Source of the DNA: Chara braunii
Taxonomy: Eukaryota; Streptophyta; Charophyceae; Charales; Characeae
Length of the DNA stretch: 38,019 bases
NCBI GenBank assembly: GCA_003427395.1
Contig: BFEA01000986.1
Coordinates: 215,376 to 253,394, forward strand
Direction of reading: 5' to 3'
Below the pieces are notes generated by a model. It did no database searches and was not told the DNA's origin. It worked only from the letters and a program-made list of their open reading frames with translations. Of the stretch, positions 1 through 10,015 are shown piece by piece. The position numbers and the translations under genes were made by a program. Positions within the stretch are counted from its first letter, which is position 1. Every line of letters starts with the position of its first letter.

Positions 1-42
1 GTCAGTGCTGGTATGTCACAGACCTTGCCAGTGTGTATGTGG

Positions 43-145
43 AAGAGAGGAGGACGAGGAGGAGGAGGAAGAAGGAGAAGAAGAAGAAAAAGAGGAAGAA
101 GAAGAAGAAGAAGAAGAAGAAGAAGAAGAAGAAGAAGAAGAAGAA
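43..145. repeat. GAA/GAG microsatellite, purine-only tract
   Basis: Almost every base on the plus strand is A or G, passing from mixed GGA/GAA into a clean AAG run at about 108-146. Long acidic or Lys-rich open frames across it (and Ser-rich ones on the other strand) are by-products of the repeat, not genes. Confidence 0.95.
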
Positions 146-253
146 GGTGATGCAGATGGGTGGTGGAGGAGAAGAGGAAGAGGAAGAAGGTGATGAAGAT
201 GGGTGGTGGAGGAGAAGAGGAAGAGGAAGAAGATGATGAAGATGGGTGGTGGA
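146..253. repeat. 43-bp minisatellite, about 2.5 copies
   Basis: Units begin at 146, 189 and 232 with GGTGATGCAG, GGTGATGAAG and GATGATGAAG, each followed by ATGGGTGGTGG and a GGA/GAA stretch. The period is exactly 43 bp, with few differences between units. Confidence 0.9.
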
Positions 254-288
254 AGCGATGCGGCCCCACGCGCGCCTGCACTAGACAG

Positions 289-314
289 AAAAAAAAAAAA
301 AAAAAAAAAAAAAA
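289..314. repeat. A26 homopolymer
   Basis: Uninterrupted run of A between the 43-bp minisatellite and the next purine tract. It could be the tail of a short retroposed element, but no recognisable body precedes it. Confidence 0.9.
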
Positions 315-351
315 TTCGGAAATGGTGGTCGGGGACGGCGGGCAGGGGGGG

Positions 352-533
352 CAAGAAGAAGAAGAAGAAGAGGAAGGAGGAGGAGGAGGAGGAGGAGGAG
401 AAGAAGAAGAAGAAGAAGAAGAAGAAGAAGAAGAAGAAGAAGAAGCGAAGGAGGAGGAGGAGGAGAAGAAGAAGAAGCGAAGGAGGAGGAGGAGGAGGAG
501 GAGGAGGAGGAGGAGGAGATACGCCCGCCAACG
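352..533. repeat. GAA/GGA microsatellite
   Basis: Second purine-only tract, shifting between AAG and GGA registers. Apparent ORFs in several frames here encode only K, E, R or G runs and are rejected as genes. Confidence 0.93.
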
Positions 534-950
534 CTCCCGTCGAGTCGAGGCGTCGGGCGAAGTGTGGCGTCGGGCGGGAGAGGTGACAGGGGAGGGGATG
601 AGGGCCGCGGTGGTTCCCGCCCGTTTTTGAGAATTCGAAATCGCCGCCCATCTGGGCCGTAGATCCTGGAGATCGACGGCGCACATGGGCCACAATTTCG
701 AATTCTCGAAGTCGGGCCTCCCGACCCTTTTTTTCACACTGTGATGGCCTCGACGGCCTCCTTTGGGGGGAATAAGACCCCCCCCGTCGAAAAAGGCCGA
801 ACACCCCCCCCCTTCTGAGATGCTCTGGCCTCGCCCGGTGGCCAACCGGGCGGAATAACCGGCCAGGCGGCCCGGCCCCCCCCACCCGGGCGACCACCGG
901 GTCGCCGGGCGGCCCGGGGACCAGCACATGTTTATTGTAATTTTTCAATT
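534..950. other. GC-rich intergenic DNA with a 13-bp inverted repeat
   Basis: No gene seen. GAGAATTCGAAAT at 629-641 is mirrored perfectly as ATTTCGAATTCTC at 695-707, with a 53-base loop. Downstream to 930 the DNA is C/G-rich with C-runs, then turns AT-rich abruptly near 928. Confidence 0.7.
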
Positions 951-2464
951 AGTAAAATATGAAATTAAGTTTAATATTATTTATTTGGAGATCCTTGGTC
1001 TCTGCGTCCCCATCTCTTTTAGTTAGATTTTCATATATATAATGATCTCTAGGGGTACGTATATGGCCCTATCCAGCTCTCCTTCGTTTGATTTGCCAGT
1101 CGTCATCTCATAACATAAGAGTCATCCTATAGCTCTTTTCTTCATGGGAAGGAGAGTTAACTATCTGTTGGACAATCTCCCTGTCCATGATTCCTGGCCC
1201 GTTCCAAGGAGATACGAACATTAAGCGACAACATTTTCTCTCTCAGAAGAAGCTTGATAGGCCTGCCCTTCTGAGACTTCGAGATTAGGCAGATATTCTA
1301 CCCTTGGTTTTGTTTGTACCTATAGGAACACTTGAACCTCGAAGTGGTACCTCCTAGCGAAATGTCACAAACAGCTTGTCGCTATCCGACAAACGAGACT
1401 AGTGTCCACAGTTGCCTTCCCCCTTAGCTGGAGGAACTTGCTACAATTTTCATATAGCCTTTACGCACATCTTTTTGGTGTGGCCTTCGACAAACTCTAT
1501 AGTTCTCCTTGGACACTGCACTAGATCCTAGAGCGCAACTTTCCCACCAAAAACGACTAGTGTAGTCCCAGGTAGAGTCATCGTCTGCGAGAGCCCTATA
1601 GGTTAAGGCCGTTTAACTCTGACATCTACCAACCCTCAGGGCTTCAACTATGATCACCCAGGCAGTTAACAGGTCTTCCATAGACCGTTTCGGCTAGCTC
1701 CTCTAAGGACTCAAACACATCACATGAATAGAGCATCATGTGGTCTAGATGTGCCTGCGAGGTGACTAAGGAGTCAGTAACCTCAAGCTACCTCTGAGAT
1801 GGTGAGGGATCTTCAACCATCTCACACTGCGCAGAAGCGGTTACAACTTCTTCGCGCCAGATGTGTTTACCCTGGGAACTACTCGCAGTGCTTTCCCAGG
1901 TTGAGAGTGCCTCGTGCCCCCTCTGAGACCGCACCCTCACGGTGACCAACTCGTTTGAACCCTGTCTCTCGGTACGACCGTACACGCCACACCCTTAGCA
2001 AACGTTCCTCACGGGTCAGTTTCCCACACACCCATTGCAAGACTCTACATATTCCTATGGGTAAAGTAGAGTCTCCTGTTGGCTCCAAGACTTAACCTAC
2101 TGCAAATCAGTCGCCTTAGCCTTCTCTTAAGACGACCAGCATTTCTCCCTCGGAAGTCTTCTGATCGCCGACCGCTCTGTCTATCCCCCAAGGATCATAA
2201 ACTCCCTCTACCCCTTCTGGATTTCTATCAGAAACCATATAGAGTAGGACTTCCCCTTTAGGGTTTTGATACTGGGGTAGCTTCTTCTTCCTCCCTTTGA
2301 CTGGACTCCGACTTGTGTTCTTAAGCTTATCCCTTATGCCTGATACCGACCTATATAGGAAACGATATTTGTACGCAATTCCAGTGGTCCCAAGGACTAC
2401 CCCATTCTCTATTTTTTCTTTATGGAGTAATCATGAGATCAAGGGTCCCATACAACATCCCTAG
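951..2464 (-). pseudogene. Unassigned decayed coding-like DNA (antisense)
   Basis: No intact ORF. On the minus strand, stretches of up to about 65 codons read as normal-looking protein (for example about 1985 down to 1640, with one stop), but no family is recognisable. The 8-bp target duplication shows that this DNA was continuous with the stretch starting at 3779 before a hAT-like element inserted. It may therefore be part of the same old antisense retroelement as the gag-like remnant at 4306-4746. This link is inference from adjacency only. Confidence 0.3.
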
Positions 2465-2739
2465 CAGAGGTGGCAACTGGGATCTTTTGGAATACCTGTA
2501 CCTTACCTACCCATACCCTCTTTGAAAGCTTACCCATCCTTGCCTGGTAAAAAAAAAAAAGAAGTGTACCCATACCTGCCCTACCTGAACCCCTTCAAAA
2601 CTACCCATGGCCACCTACACCCAAACCTTTTGTTAACCAGCTGTACCGTACCCAACCAAATTTTTTTTTCACCCCTACCCACCCGTACCCACTCACAATT
2701 GTATGCACCCACCCATAACCATCCACACTTGTGACCCAC

Positions 2740-3022
2740 CCTCCCCTAACTGTCCCCAGCCGCCCCNAACTGCCCCNAAATGNCCCCAACCACCCCTAAC
2801 TGCCCCTAAATGTCCACAACCGCCCCTAACCACCACCCCTAATCGCCCCTAACCATCTTCATTTGTGACCCACCCTCCACTAACCACCCCTAACTGTCCC
2901 CAACCGGCCCTAACCTCCCCTAACTATCCCCAACCGCCCCTAACCGCCCCTTATCGCCCCTAACCGTCCCCAACCGCCCCTAACAGTCCTTAGCCGCCCC
3001 TTATCCCCTCTAACTGCCCTCC
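2740..3022. repeat. CCCCTAACNG decamer minisatellite inside hAT-1
   Basis: Roughly 25 imperfect units of CCCCTAACCG/CCCCTAACTG/CCCCAACCG with several N positions. The CCCCTAA word resembles telomere repeats, but the period is about 10 bp, not 7. Confidence 0.85.
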
Positions 3023-3106
3023 GCGGAAGATTCATTCGATTTTGCTCATCCTATCGATGAAAGTAGAGTGAGGCTAGCCATGGGGTTGGAGACTTACATG
3101 TTCTCT

Positions 3107-3109
<3 letters not shown>

Positions 3110-3148
<39 letters not shown>
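3110..3148. repeat. CT/TC microsatellite inside hAT-1
   Basis: Uninterrupted TC dinucleotide run of about 38 bases. Confidence 0.95.
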
Positions 3149-3150
<2 letters not shown>

Positions 3151-3778
3151 CCATGCAGCACACAAGAACGACAATGGGTACAACCACAACGGTCGGATGA
3201 TGGCCATGCAGTGGCATGCACACAGAAGGGCGGCCGGTACAACCATGATGAATGGGCAATTTCCAAGGGGGAACTCCCTGAGGCGACGCTGGAACCTTCC
3301 AATTTCGAAAGTGGCGAATTTTGAAGTTGGGAGGCTATTTCCTGAAATCTTTTTCGCCGTTCGTGCCAGGAAAAGAAAAAATGCCTAAGAAAAAAACTTC
3401 GCCGGTCTGCATATTTTCTGAGAAGGGGTGGGGGGAGGTGGATATTACGTACGGTTACCCGACAGAATTGCTTACCCGTCCATACCCATCTGATTTTTTT
3501 TTTCACCACCCTATAACGGCTGTACCCATGCTTTTTTTTTTCTTGGTCGTCCATACCTGCGGTTTTTCCTTTTTCACCGCCAGTACCCGTCCATGCTTGC
3601 CCGTGATCTCCACGCAGTGCAACCGTGTCTACCCTGAAATCCACAAATAAAATGTATGCTTGCCCATACCGATGCCCCCCTCCGGAAGGGTACCCGTACC
3701 TGCCCATAACCTGCCAGTTACCGTTGGGTAAGGTCGGGTATGGGCAACGGTTACCGAGTTGCCACCTCTAATCCCTAG

Positions 3779-4300
3779 GACCCGTAGCCTAAGACACCAG
3801 ACCCGAGTCCAATAACCAAGGCCCCGGTCTTACCCATTTTGTTGTACTAACCCTTCTAACCACCATGCTGTTGCAGTGATCACCTACTTCCTTTGATATT
3901 CGTTTTTGTTCCTAATGTGCGTCAGCACCTGCCTCCACCAATTGTCGAGGGCTTCGTCCTTCCTACTCTTGTAGCAGACTCCGCCTGTGCTAATGCTGCA
4001 TTCGGAACCCATTGGGTCCTACCATCAATCTGCACTGCCGCTTGCTGTGCAGGTTGGGATATGCACGGCTATTCTGTGGAAACAATTGTCTGAAAGGAAG
4101 AAAAAGAAGCATACTGAGGCTGCGTGTCTACAGCTAACTGTCCGCCTGACAGACTAGTACCAAGCCTAGCTAGAGAAAGAACTAACATCGGCGACATTCT
4201 TATCGTTGACAATGAGACAAGTAAAGGTTGCCTTTTAGTCCGAACACTAAGCGGCACAATTTAGAATGTACAATTTAGTTCACTTCTATTGTCCACCTTC
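3779..4300 (-). pseudogene. Decayed coding-like DNA, Gln/Ala-rich in places
   Basis: On the minus strand, about 4055 down to 3930 reads without stops and is rich in Q, A and T (it includes WVPNAALAQAESATRVGR). This composition resembles the gag-like remnant just beyond it. Stops and frame changes on both sides prevent a gene call. It probably belongs to the same antisense relic. Confidence 0.3.
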
Positions 4301-4305
4301 TGTAT

Positions 4306-4746
4306 CTAAACCTCACTGGAAAGGAGAGAAGTGTCCAGGCTTCCTTGCATGGACATGGACTCTCGCATGCGCTCACATGCCCGCAGATCCTGCTCTGTGT
4401 TACCGAGTCCATTTCCTTCCAATCCCTCTAACCTAACTTTGCCATTGTCTTCTCCACTAACTAGTATGGCCCTGTCTCTAATCTTATTCCTGTCCTCTGC
4501 GTCTCTGACCTCGGCTTCTAACAGAGTAGGAATGTCTACTGCCTCCTGAATGTCCAGGTCGGCTAGTGTGAGTTGGAGCTGCTTGCTGAACTGCAAGCTC
4601 GCCATTTGAGCTGAGACTGTTGTCTAACTAACACCTACTTGGGCAGATAGTGCACCAGCCTGCATGGCTTGTCTGTTGGGTCCTTATGCCGCTGCTGCGG
4701 CGGCAGCCGTTACTAACTCTTGCTCAACTGCTGCTGGTGCCTTTTA
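4306..4746 (-). pseudogene. Gag-like helical remnant (antisense)
   Basis: The minus strand is open from 4605 to 4306 (99 codons) and continues upstream in the same frame to about 4746 with stops at 4624-4626 and in the GGxCCC-poor Ala run near 4685. It reads as an alanine run, then acidic helix-rich sequence containing ADLDIQEAVDIPTLLEAEV and an RMRESMSMQGSL-like tail. The acidic, Ala/Gln/Glu-rich composition recalls the gag of LTR retrotransposons, but no capsid motif or zinc knuckle is present, so the label is tentative. Whether it is related to the better-defined antisense gag at 15212-16032 could be settled by protein alignment. Confidence 0.35.
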
Positions 4747-5887
4747 GACCCAACACTACACACTGCTTTTAGTGGGGTCATCGGACCTGTTATACGGCAG
4801 CCTTTCTAAAGGCGTTGCGCCATGTCAGCCTCTTTTAGTAAACTCCCTCCTACTCACTGCTACACTCCCACATCAGCTATAGCAGACCACTGTCTGCACT
4901 AGCGTCCTCACAGGAACCTACCACAGCATAGGGTCTGACCAATTTGTAAAATAAATATAATAAAAGATTTCTTCGGTCCGTATCCCAGAACACAGTTCAA
5001 GCGGTGTCAACCGAAAATATACAGACTCATGCAAATGATATAATTTCTACTCCGATTAGTTATCCAACAGCTGCAATAAACAAAACTGGCAATGGTAGAC
5101 TACTTCAGTTCGAGTCTAGAGTTGTCTATCAGGTGTAAGCAGTCTGTCACACCTCAACTAATCAAAATAAAATAAATCATTTGCACAGATGCATGTGGAA
5201 ATGGAAATAAAAATAATAATAATATTCAAGCACCAACTAAAACCTTCTTTCCCCTGTATCCAATGTACCGATGAGCATCATCAAGCAGCAGCGTCTAAGG
5301 TGTGCATTAGCGGCCCACCCCTATGCCCAGGAACTCGCTTATGACCAGCACTGCCCTTTGTTTATCCTCGTGTGCAACAAACCTTACGTTTGACTAATCT
5401 GGCTGATCAAGAGGCAGTTCAAGCACAGCCCCCAAGGTCCTCAGGAATTATTTAACATCGCAGACAAGACGACGATCACAGCCAGTGAACAGATCAGAGC
5501 CGCGCTAGAAATATTCATAGACGGTCTGGTAAGCGTCTGCAAAGGACTGGCCAGTCCACGTTTCCTCTATTAGCACAGCAAAGAGCCTTCAATGGACAAA
5601 GCAGCATGGCCTGCATGTACTACTCCCATGGGTTGGCATGGTGACCGTGACCCATGCTCCGACCAGGGCCCTTCAGAGGCACCGCCCTCTCCTGCCAGAT
5701 GCGCCACCGGGAAGAATGTCGTCTCTCAAGGGAGAGCACTTACGACTCCTTACACAAAAGAGAGGACACTCAAGGTTGGACTCACTTCCTCACGGTAAGA
5801 AGAGACTGAGAGGGAAGATAAGGTAAGGGAACAATGTACCTGAAGATAGCTGCCCCTAACCACAGATTTCTCACCAATTGAGCCAAT
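4747..5887. other. No gene recognised
   Basis: Mixed-composition DNA with an AT-rich stretch (about 4940-4975 and 5160-5235). Short frames of 60-70 codons at 5592-5826 lack any recognisable motif. A TGTCACACC word at 5148 resembles starts of some LTRs, but no matching second copy was found. Confidence 0.5.
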
Positions 5888-6454
5888 GTGCATTTTGATG
5901 ACTGGTCATGGCCTCGGTACCACAAAGAATACAATGCCGTGCCACCTCAGCCAAAATGTCATGTCAACATGCTCTCATCATCCCACAAGCATCCGCTGTC
6001 GCCACAGCTATCCAGCTGTCACCACAACCGTCCAGCCCCTCACGCCTCTACCCGGGCGGGGCTAACCAAGCCAGCGCCAAGGTATCCTCACTGCATAGAA
6101 GCTTCGTCGATGCACCAAGTAACCAAGACACCAGCGCCAGAATGGCGATATTCGAACCAGCTCCGATACCAAATTGCAAGGAATATGTGCAAGAGCGATA
6201 TACAAAAAACCAAGTTGCGAAATCACACAGATGTCCAAGTAGTCATGTACAAGCAGTCATCCAGATAAGAGCAATACAATGAACTCATGAGTCAATATCC
6301 AAGCCCTCAGGCCACACCAACACCGTATCCAATGTCGCTCCTACTGTGTCTGGCGCCCAGCGTCAAGCCTACACTACTCACCTATCCTACTACACCAGCG
6401 TTCACGCAACAGGCTCACTTCGACTTTGAAGACCAAGGTACATGACGTCAACAC
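5888..6454 (+). other. Pro/Gln/Ser-rich open stretch, possible exon
   Basis: Two overlapping frames stay open here (5888-6268 and 5908-6282). After a stop at 6266-6268 the first continues for about 60 codons through a segment starting at ATG 6287 (MSQYPSPQATPTPYPM) and ending HFDFEDQ at a donor-like CAAG/GTACATG near 6440. Low-complexity Pro/Gln/Ser-rich sequence like this occurs in plant transcriptional regulators and in gag proteins. There is no domain, so function is unknown. It could be chance openness in GC-rich DNA. Confidence 0.2.
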
Positions 6455-6609
6455 CATAGCTGACCTCCCTCATGCACCAGGTATGTATCTCGTCTCTCCC
6501 CTCATCAACCCCGACTTCCCAGTGTGCATTCTCAACACCCAAAGACCACCATCGCCAAAACAGGGCAAAAAAAAAACAAACAGAAAACTAAAAAAAATGA
6601 TCTCCAATG

Positions 6610-6666
6610 CACTTTTCAGAGTTGAGGGGGTTAACCAGGGCTGAAAAGTGGGGGTCCCTGTTAACC
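6610..6666. repeat. Nested inverted repeats
   Basis: CACTTTTCAG at 6610-6619 is perfectly inverted as CTGAAAAGTG at 6641-6650. Overlapping it, GGTTAACCAGGG at 6629-6640 pairs with CCCTGTTAACC at 6656-6666 apart from one extra base. The two hairpins are mutually exclusive. This lies at the outer edge of repeat R1. Confidence 0.65.
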
Positions 6667-6689
6667 GCTTATGCATGCAGACATGCGCC

Positions 6690-7500
6690 CAGCAGCCCCG
6701 CTATGGCTGCCATGCGCCCACTGCCCAGCAGTGCACCCCACACCCCGCACCTGTGCGCGCAACCCAGCCGGCAGCTTCGTGCAGATCACGAAATTACAAC
6801 GCAGCAGCGTGGCCACATTGCCTGCCTAGGCCAGAATGCCCTGCCCAGCGATGCTCACTTTCCTAAATGGAAAGAGAGCTCAGCCTTTGCTGCCTCTGGT
6901 CCTGGCTGGGCGAGCATCCAGTAACTTCCGGGCCTAAGTGCCTGCGCCCAGGCCCAGTTGCAGTTACGGGCCTGGGCCCTTTACAGTCGGGCACGTCCAG
7001 GCAGTCCACGGGCCTCCACATGTTCGCTGTGATCTCATTGGCTTACGGCCACTATGTGCCAACAATGCTGCAATCTCATTGGTCTGTGGCTGTTGTTTGA
7101 TGTGCTGGCCTCTGAAAGCACACGCCCAGGGCCTTAACTGTATGGGGCCCTGGCTCAACTGCCCGTCGAGGCTGCAACTTCCGGAAAGAGCCTAGAGAGG
7201 CTCACGTTGCTCTGTAACCAACTGGTATGCTGCAACTGTCTGATACCCACATATGGAAAAATGTCAAATCTTGGCCTCTTGTGAATATTCAGACCCGCCT
7301 TCACTTAGGGCAGGCACAGGGCTTGCTGAGGGCTTCCGCTCAGAACATGTGCATGTCTGTTAAGGGCCCCGTGAGGGCTCATTCCCTGCACGTATACAAC
7401 CCCTTTAGACTGATCACACTGGCCTGTACCCAGGCCTTGGCACATATTGGCAGGCCCGCCTTCACTTAGGGCGGGCAAGGCCTTTCCCAGCACTGCCGAG
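6690..7500 (+). repeat. Dispersed repeat R1 (inverted partner of R2)
   Basis: Shares ordered blocks with the reverse complement of 11480-12060: a TTTCCTAxATGGAAAG block (6859-6874), CTGCGCCCAGGCCC, AGAGCCTxGAxAGGCTCAC, TGTAACCAACTGG (7213-7225) and CCCGCCTTCACTTAGGGC (about 7294 and again 7454-7476). No ORF is credible. It may be an LTR of an unidentified element or a long terminal inverted repeat. Confidence 0.7.
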
Positions 7501-7664
7501 GGGTCAAATCCTCGCACAAGTTTCCAAGTTAAAAAAAAGGTGAATGTTCGAAGTTGTGAAGTTTAAATGACTGCAAAATTTAATTTTGAAATTTGAATTT
7601 AATTAATGCTGCTGGGAATTGTGAGTGTACAGGAGCTGGGCGAAAAAAGAAATTACCTTGTGTA
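7501..7664. repeat. Left fragment of AT-rich repeat interrupted by hAT-2
   Basis: Contains GGGCGAAAAAAGAAATTACC then TTGTGTA, matching the units of the tandem array that resumes at 9502. The array was split by insertion of hAT-2. Confidence 0.7.
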
Positions 7665-7764
7665 CAGTGTTGCACACCCCGACCGTCAGCGCCCCTTGAG
7701 TGGTCGCTGCCGACCCGCCGAGCGGTCGGCTGGTCGGCGCCTACCGGTCGGGGGTCGTCGGCAC

Positions 7765-7880
7765 CCCTCCAATACCCCCTATACCACCCCCCAATACCCC
7801 CTATATCCCCCTATACCACCCTCCAATTCCCCCTATACCACCCCTATACCCCCCTATATCCCCCTATAGACCCACCCACC
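7765..7880. repeat. C/T/A-rich minisatellite (CCCCTATACCACC-type)
   Basis: Imperfect repetition of CCAATACCCCCTATACCACC and shorter derivatives inside hAT-2. The apparent Pro/Tyr-rich ORFs here reflect the repeat. Confidence 0.85.
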
Positions 7881-8041
7881 CGCCCCCAACCCCGCCATCC
7901 CCAAAAGTTCATTAGCGGATTTGGGCTGTACTAAGCAAGCGCAGTACAGCTTCGAACTCAGATCTGAAAAAAAATTGTCTACAGCATGGCCGCAGGGAAT
8001 GCAGCCCTAAGGTAGCCAAATCAATGAGACTAAGAGTTCAC

Positions 8042-8046
<5 letters not shown>

Positions 8047-8094
<48 letters not shown>

Positions 8095-8367
8095 TCCTTA
8101 TTGTTACGAGTGTGAGAGAGAGACAGAGTGAGAGAGAGAAAAAAAGAGAGAGAGAGAGAGGGAGGGGGTGGGGCTACCAGAGAGAGAGAGAGATGGGGGG
8201 GGGGACTACGAGAGAGTGAGAGAGAGAGAGAGAGAGATTTGTTCCACTTGTTGATACGAGTGAGAGAGAGAGAGACAAAGAGAGAGAGAGAAAGAAAAAA
8301 AGACAGAGAGAGAGGGAGGCGGGGGGCCTACCAGAGAGACACAGAGAGAGAGAGAGAGAGAGAGACT
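8047..8367. repeat. GA microsatellite, interrupted
   Basis: A long GA dinucleotide run (8047-8091), then further GA tracts to 8367 separated by a duplicated segment (TTTGTTCC with CTTGTTGATACGAG or TATTGTTACGAG). This implies a local tandem duplication of about 150 bp. Confidence 0.9.
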
Positions 8368-8399
8368 GAATGGCAAAATTGAAACATGGGTCAAATTGC

Positions 8400-9400
8400 G
8401 GCCGCGACCTTTTTCGCAGTTGGAATGAATTTTTAAAATTTATTTAGCATTTTTCCAGGAAAGATCACAACAAAATCTACGAGTACCTAGGCTACCAGAG
8501 TGGCCCGGAGTCACTTGCCCGGCCGGGCCAAAAATAATAAAATTAATAAAATTATTTTTAAATTTTATTTTTTATTCTAAATTTGGTGAAGAATTTCCAT
8601 GTGACCCTGGGGCAAAAGTTGTTCAGTTTATTCTTCTGCATAACATAGTTTGTTTCCGGATTTTTTGGATTTTTTTTTTTTGTTGTTGTTTTTTGTTGGG
8701 ACCTTCACTTGTTCTTGCACGGGCTGTCCACCCTGGACCCGGGCAGCCCGGCTGGTAGCCTAGACGAGTACTCCAATTTTCAGGTTTTTTCACGCATTCT
8801 TCTGAGAGTGAAAAGTCACTGAATTTGGAGTACTTCTTAAGTTGGCCCACACATGGCTGAGTGGCAAAAATGGATTATTTCTCGGTCTAAATGATTTTTT
8901 TTAAATGTTCTAATATTTTTCCTAGAAAGAACACGACCTCATCTATGGATTCTCAAAATTTCAGATTTGTCTGCGGATTCCTCTGAGCACAGAAAATCGT
9001 CAAAGTTGCCTCTTTGAAAAACGCCTGTTTCGTTGCGCCTGACCTCCCTGTTTTGAGAAGACGGGCCTCAACGCCTGGGCCTGAGGGCCCTTTTGCAGTT
9101 CACATGCCCTCACTTCGTTTTGGGATCCGCTTCCACCCGTGGACCCGTCCAACGCCTCCCACTTCTTTTTGGGGTCCACTTCCACCCGAGGACGGGTCCT
9201 TCCTTTTTCCAAAACTCCCCGTTCTACCAGAGCTAGCTGTAGGTAGTCCGCAATTTTGGCAAGGACCGGTTCCCCAATTGTTTTTGCCCCCTAAGAACCC
9301 ACTTTGCGTCCTGGTCGCCCGCCACCAAAAGTGTGACACCTTGACACAAACGCCGAACCCCAGTAGACCGCAGCCTTAGGGCTGCGAATTAGTGGATGGT
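8400..9400. other. Interior of hAT-2, no gene seen
   Basis: AT-rich to about 9000, then moderately GC-rich. Short frames of 60-120 codons at 9000-9380 have no recognisable motif and overlap each other on both strands. Confidence 0.6.
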
Positions 9401-9501
9401 TGTTTTTTGATTGGTCGGCAGACCGCCGACCGGTCGGCCCTACTGGTCGGCTGCAATACGGTCGGCGGTCGGGGTCGGTGGTCGGCAGGGATGCAACCAT
9501 G

Positions 9502-10015
9502 CTTCTGTAAATGTAATTACGAGTTGGGTGAAAAGAAACTACTGTGTAAATGTGATCATGAGTAGGGTGAAAAGAAACTACCTTGCATAAAGTTGAGAGT
9601 TGAAAGTTTGAAGTTTAATCAACCGCCAAATTGAAATTGAAATTGAAATCTCATAGTTTCTGCTGGAAGTGGGCGCAAATAAATTACCTTGTGTAAATAT
9701 AATTACGAGTTAAAAAAAGAAATTACCTTGTGTAAAATTGTAAATGTAATTATGAGTCGGGCGATAAGAAATTACCTTGTGAGGCTTGTGTAAATGTAAT
9801 TACGAGTCGGGCAAAAAGAAATTACCTTGTGTAAAGTTGAAGTTGAAAGTTGAAAGTTGAACGTTTAAAGTTCGAAGTTTAATTCCGCCAAATTAGAATT
9901 GAAACCCTTTAATCACAGCTGGAAGTTGTGGGCGTAAAGAAAAAATACCGTGTGTAAATGTAATTATGAGTTGGATGAAAAGAAATTACCTTGTGTAAAC
10001 GTAATTATTAATTAC
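9502..10015. repeat. AT-rich tandem repeat array
   Basis: Units of about 37-50 bp built on GTAATTACGAGTCGGGCGAA and AAGAAATTACCTTGTGTAAA recur near 9515, 9552, 9698, 9748, 9797, 9960 and 10000. They are interspersed with AGTTGAAAGTT-type stretches and CCGCCAAATTGAAATTG segments. A further diverged copy lies at about 10713-10860. The array is the insertion target of hAT-2 and hAT-3. Confidence 0.85.

Larger units (their letters stand above)
2465..3770. mobile_element. Non-autonomous hAT-like DNA transposon (hAT-1)
   Basis: The ends form terminal inverted repeats: YAGAGGTGGCAACT at 2465-2478 and its complement at 3757-3770, identical except the outermost base (C versus T). They are flanked by a perfect 8-bp duplication ATCCCTAG at 2457-2464 and 3771-3778. 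Eight-bp duplications and CAG/TAG-type ends are hallmarks of the hAT superfamily; plant Dart-type elements begin similarly. Both subterminal regions repeat TACCCATACC/ACCCGTACCTG-like words, as expected of transposase binding sites. No transposase is encoded: the interior is a decamer minisatellite, a CT microsatellite and unique sequence. It would need an autonomous relative to move. Confidence 0.88.
7665..9501. mobile_element. Non-autonomous hAT-like element (hAT-2)
   Basis: The left end CAGTGTTGCACACCCCGACC and the right end read inward, CATGGTTGCATCCCTGCCGA, are imperfect inverted repeats (first ten bases 8/10 identical). Flanks CTTGTGTA (7657-7664) and CTTCTGTA (9502-9509) are an 8-bp duplication with one mismatch. 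Joining the flanks across one copy of it recreates a unit of the surrounding tandem repeat (ACCTTGTGTAAATGTAATTA), which independently supports insertion. Both subterminal zones are dense in GGTCGG/CCGACC words (7678-7765 and 9410-9490). The interior holds GA microsatellites and AT-rich DNA. No transposase frame is present. Confidence 0.75.

Noticed and set aside
16-948. 310-codon minus-strand ORF and overlapping plus-strand K/E/R-rich ORFs
   Set aside because: They are translations of purine/pyrimidine microsatellites (runs of S, L, F, P, E or K) and stay open in several frames on both strands.
7758-8400. CRISPR-like array
   Set aside because: The repeats are contiguous microsatellites without unique spacers, and the DNA is eukaryotic.
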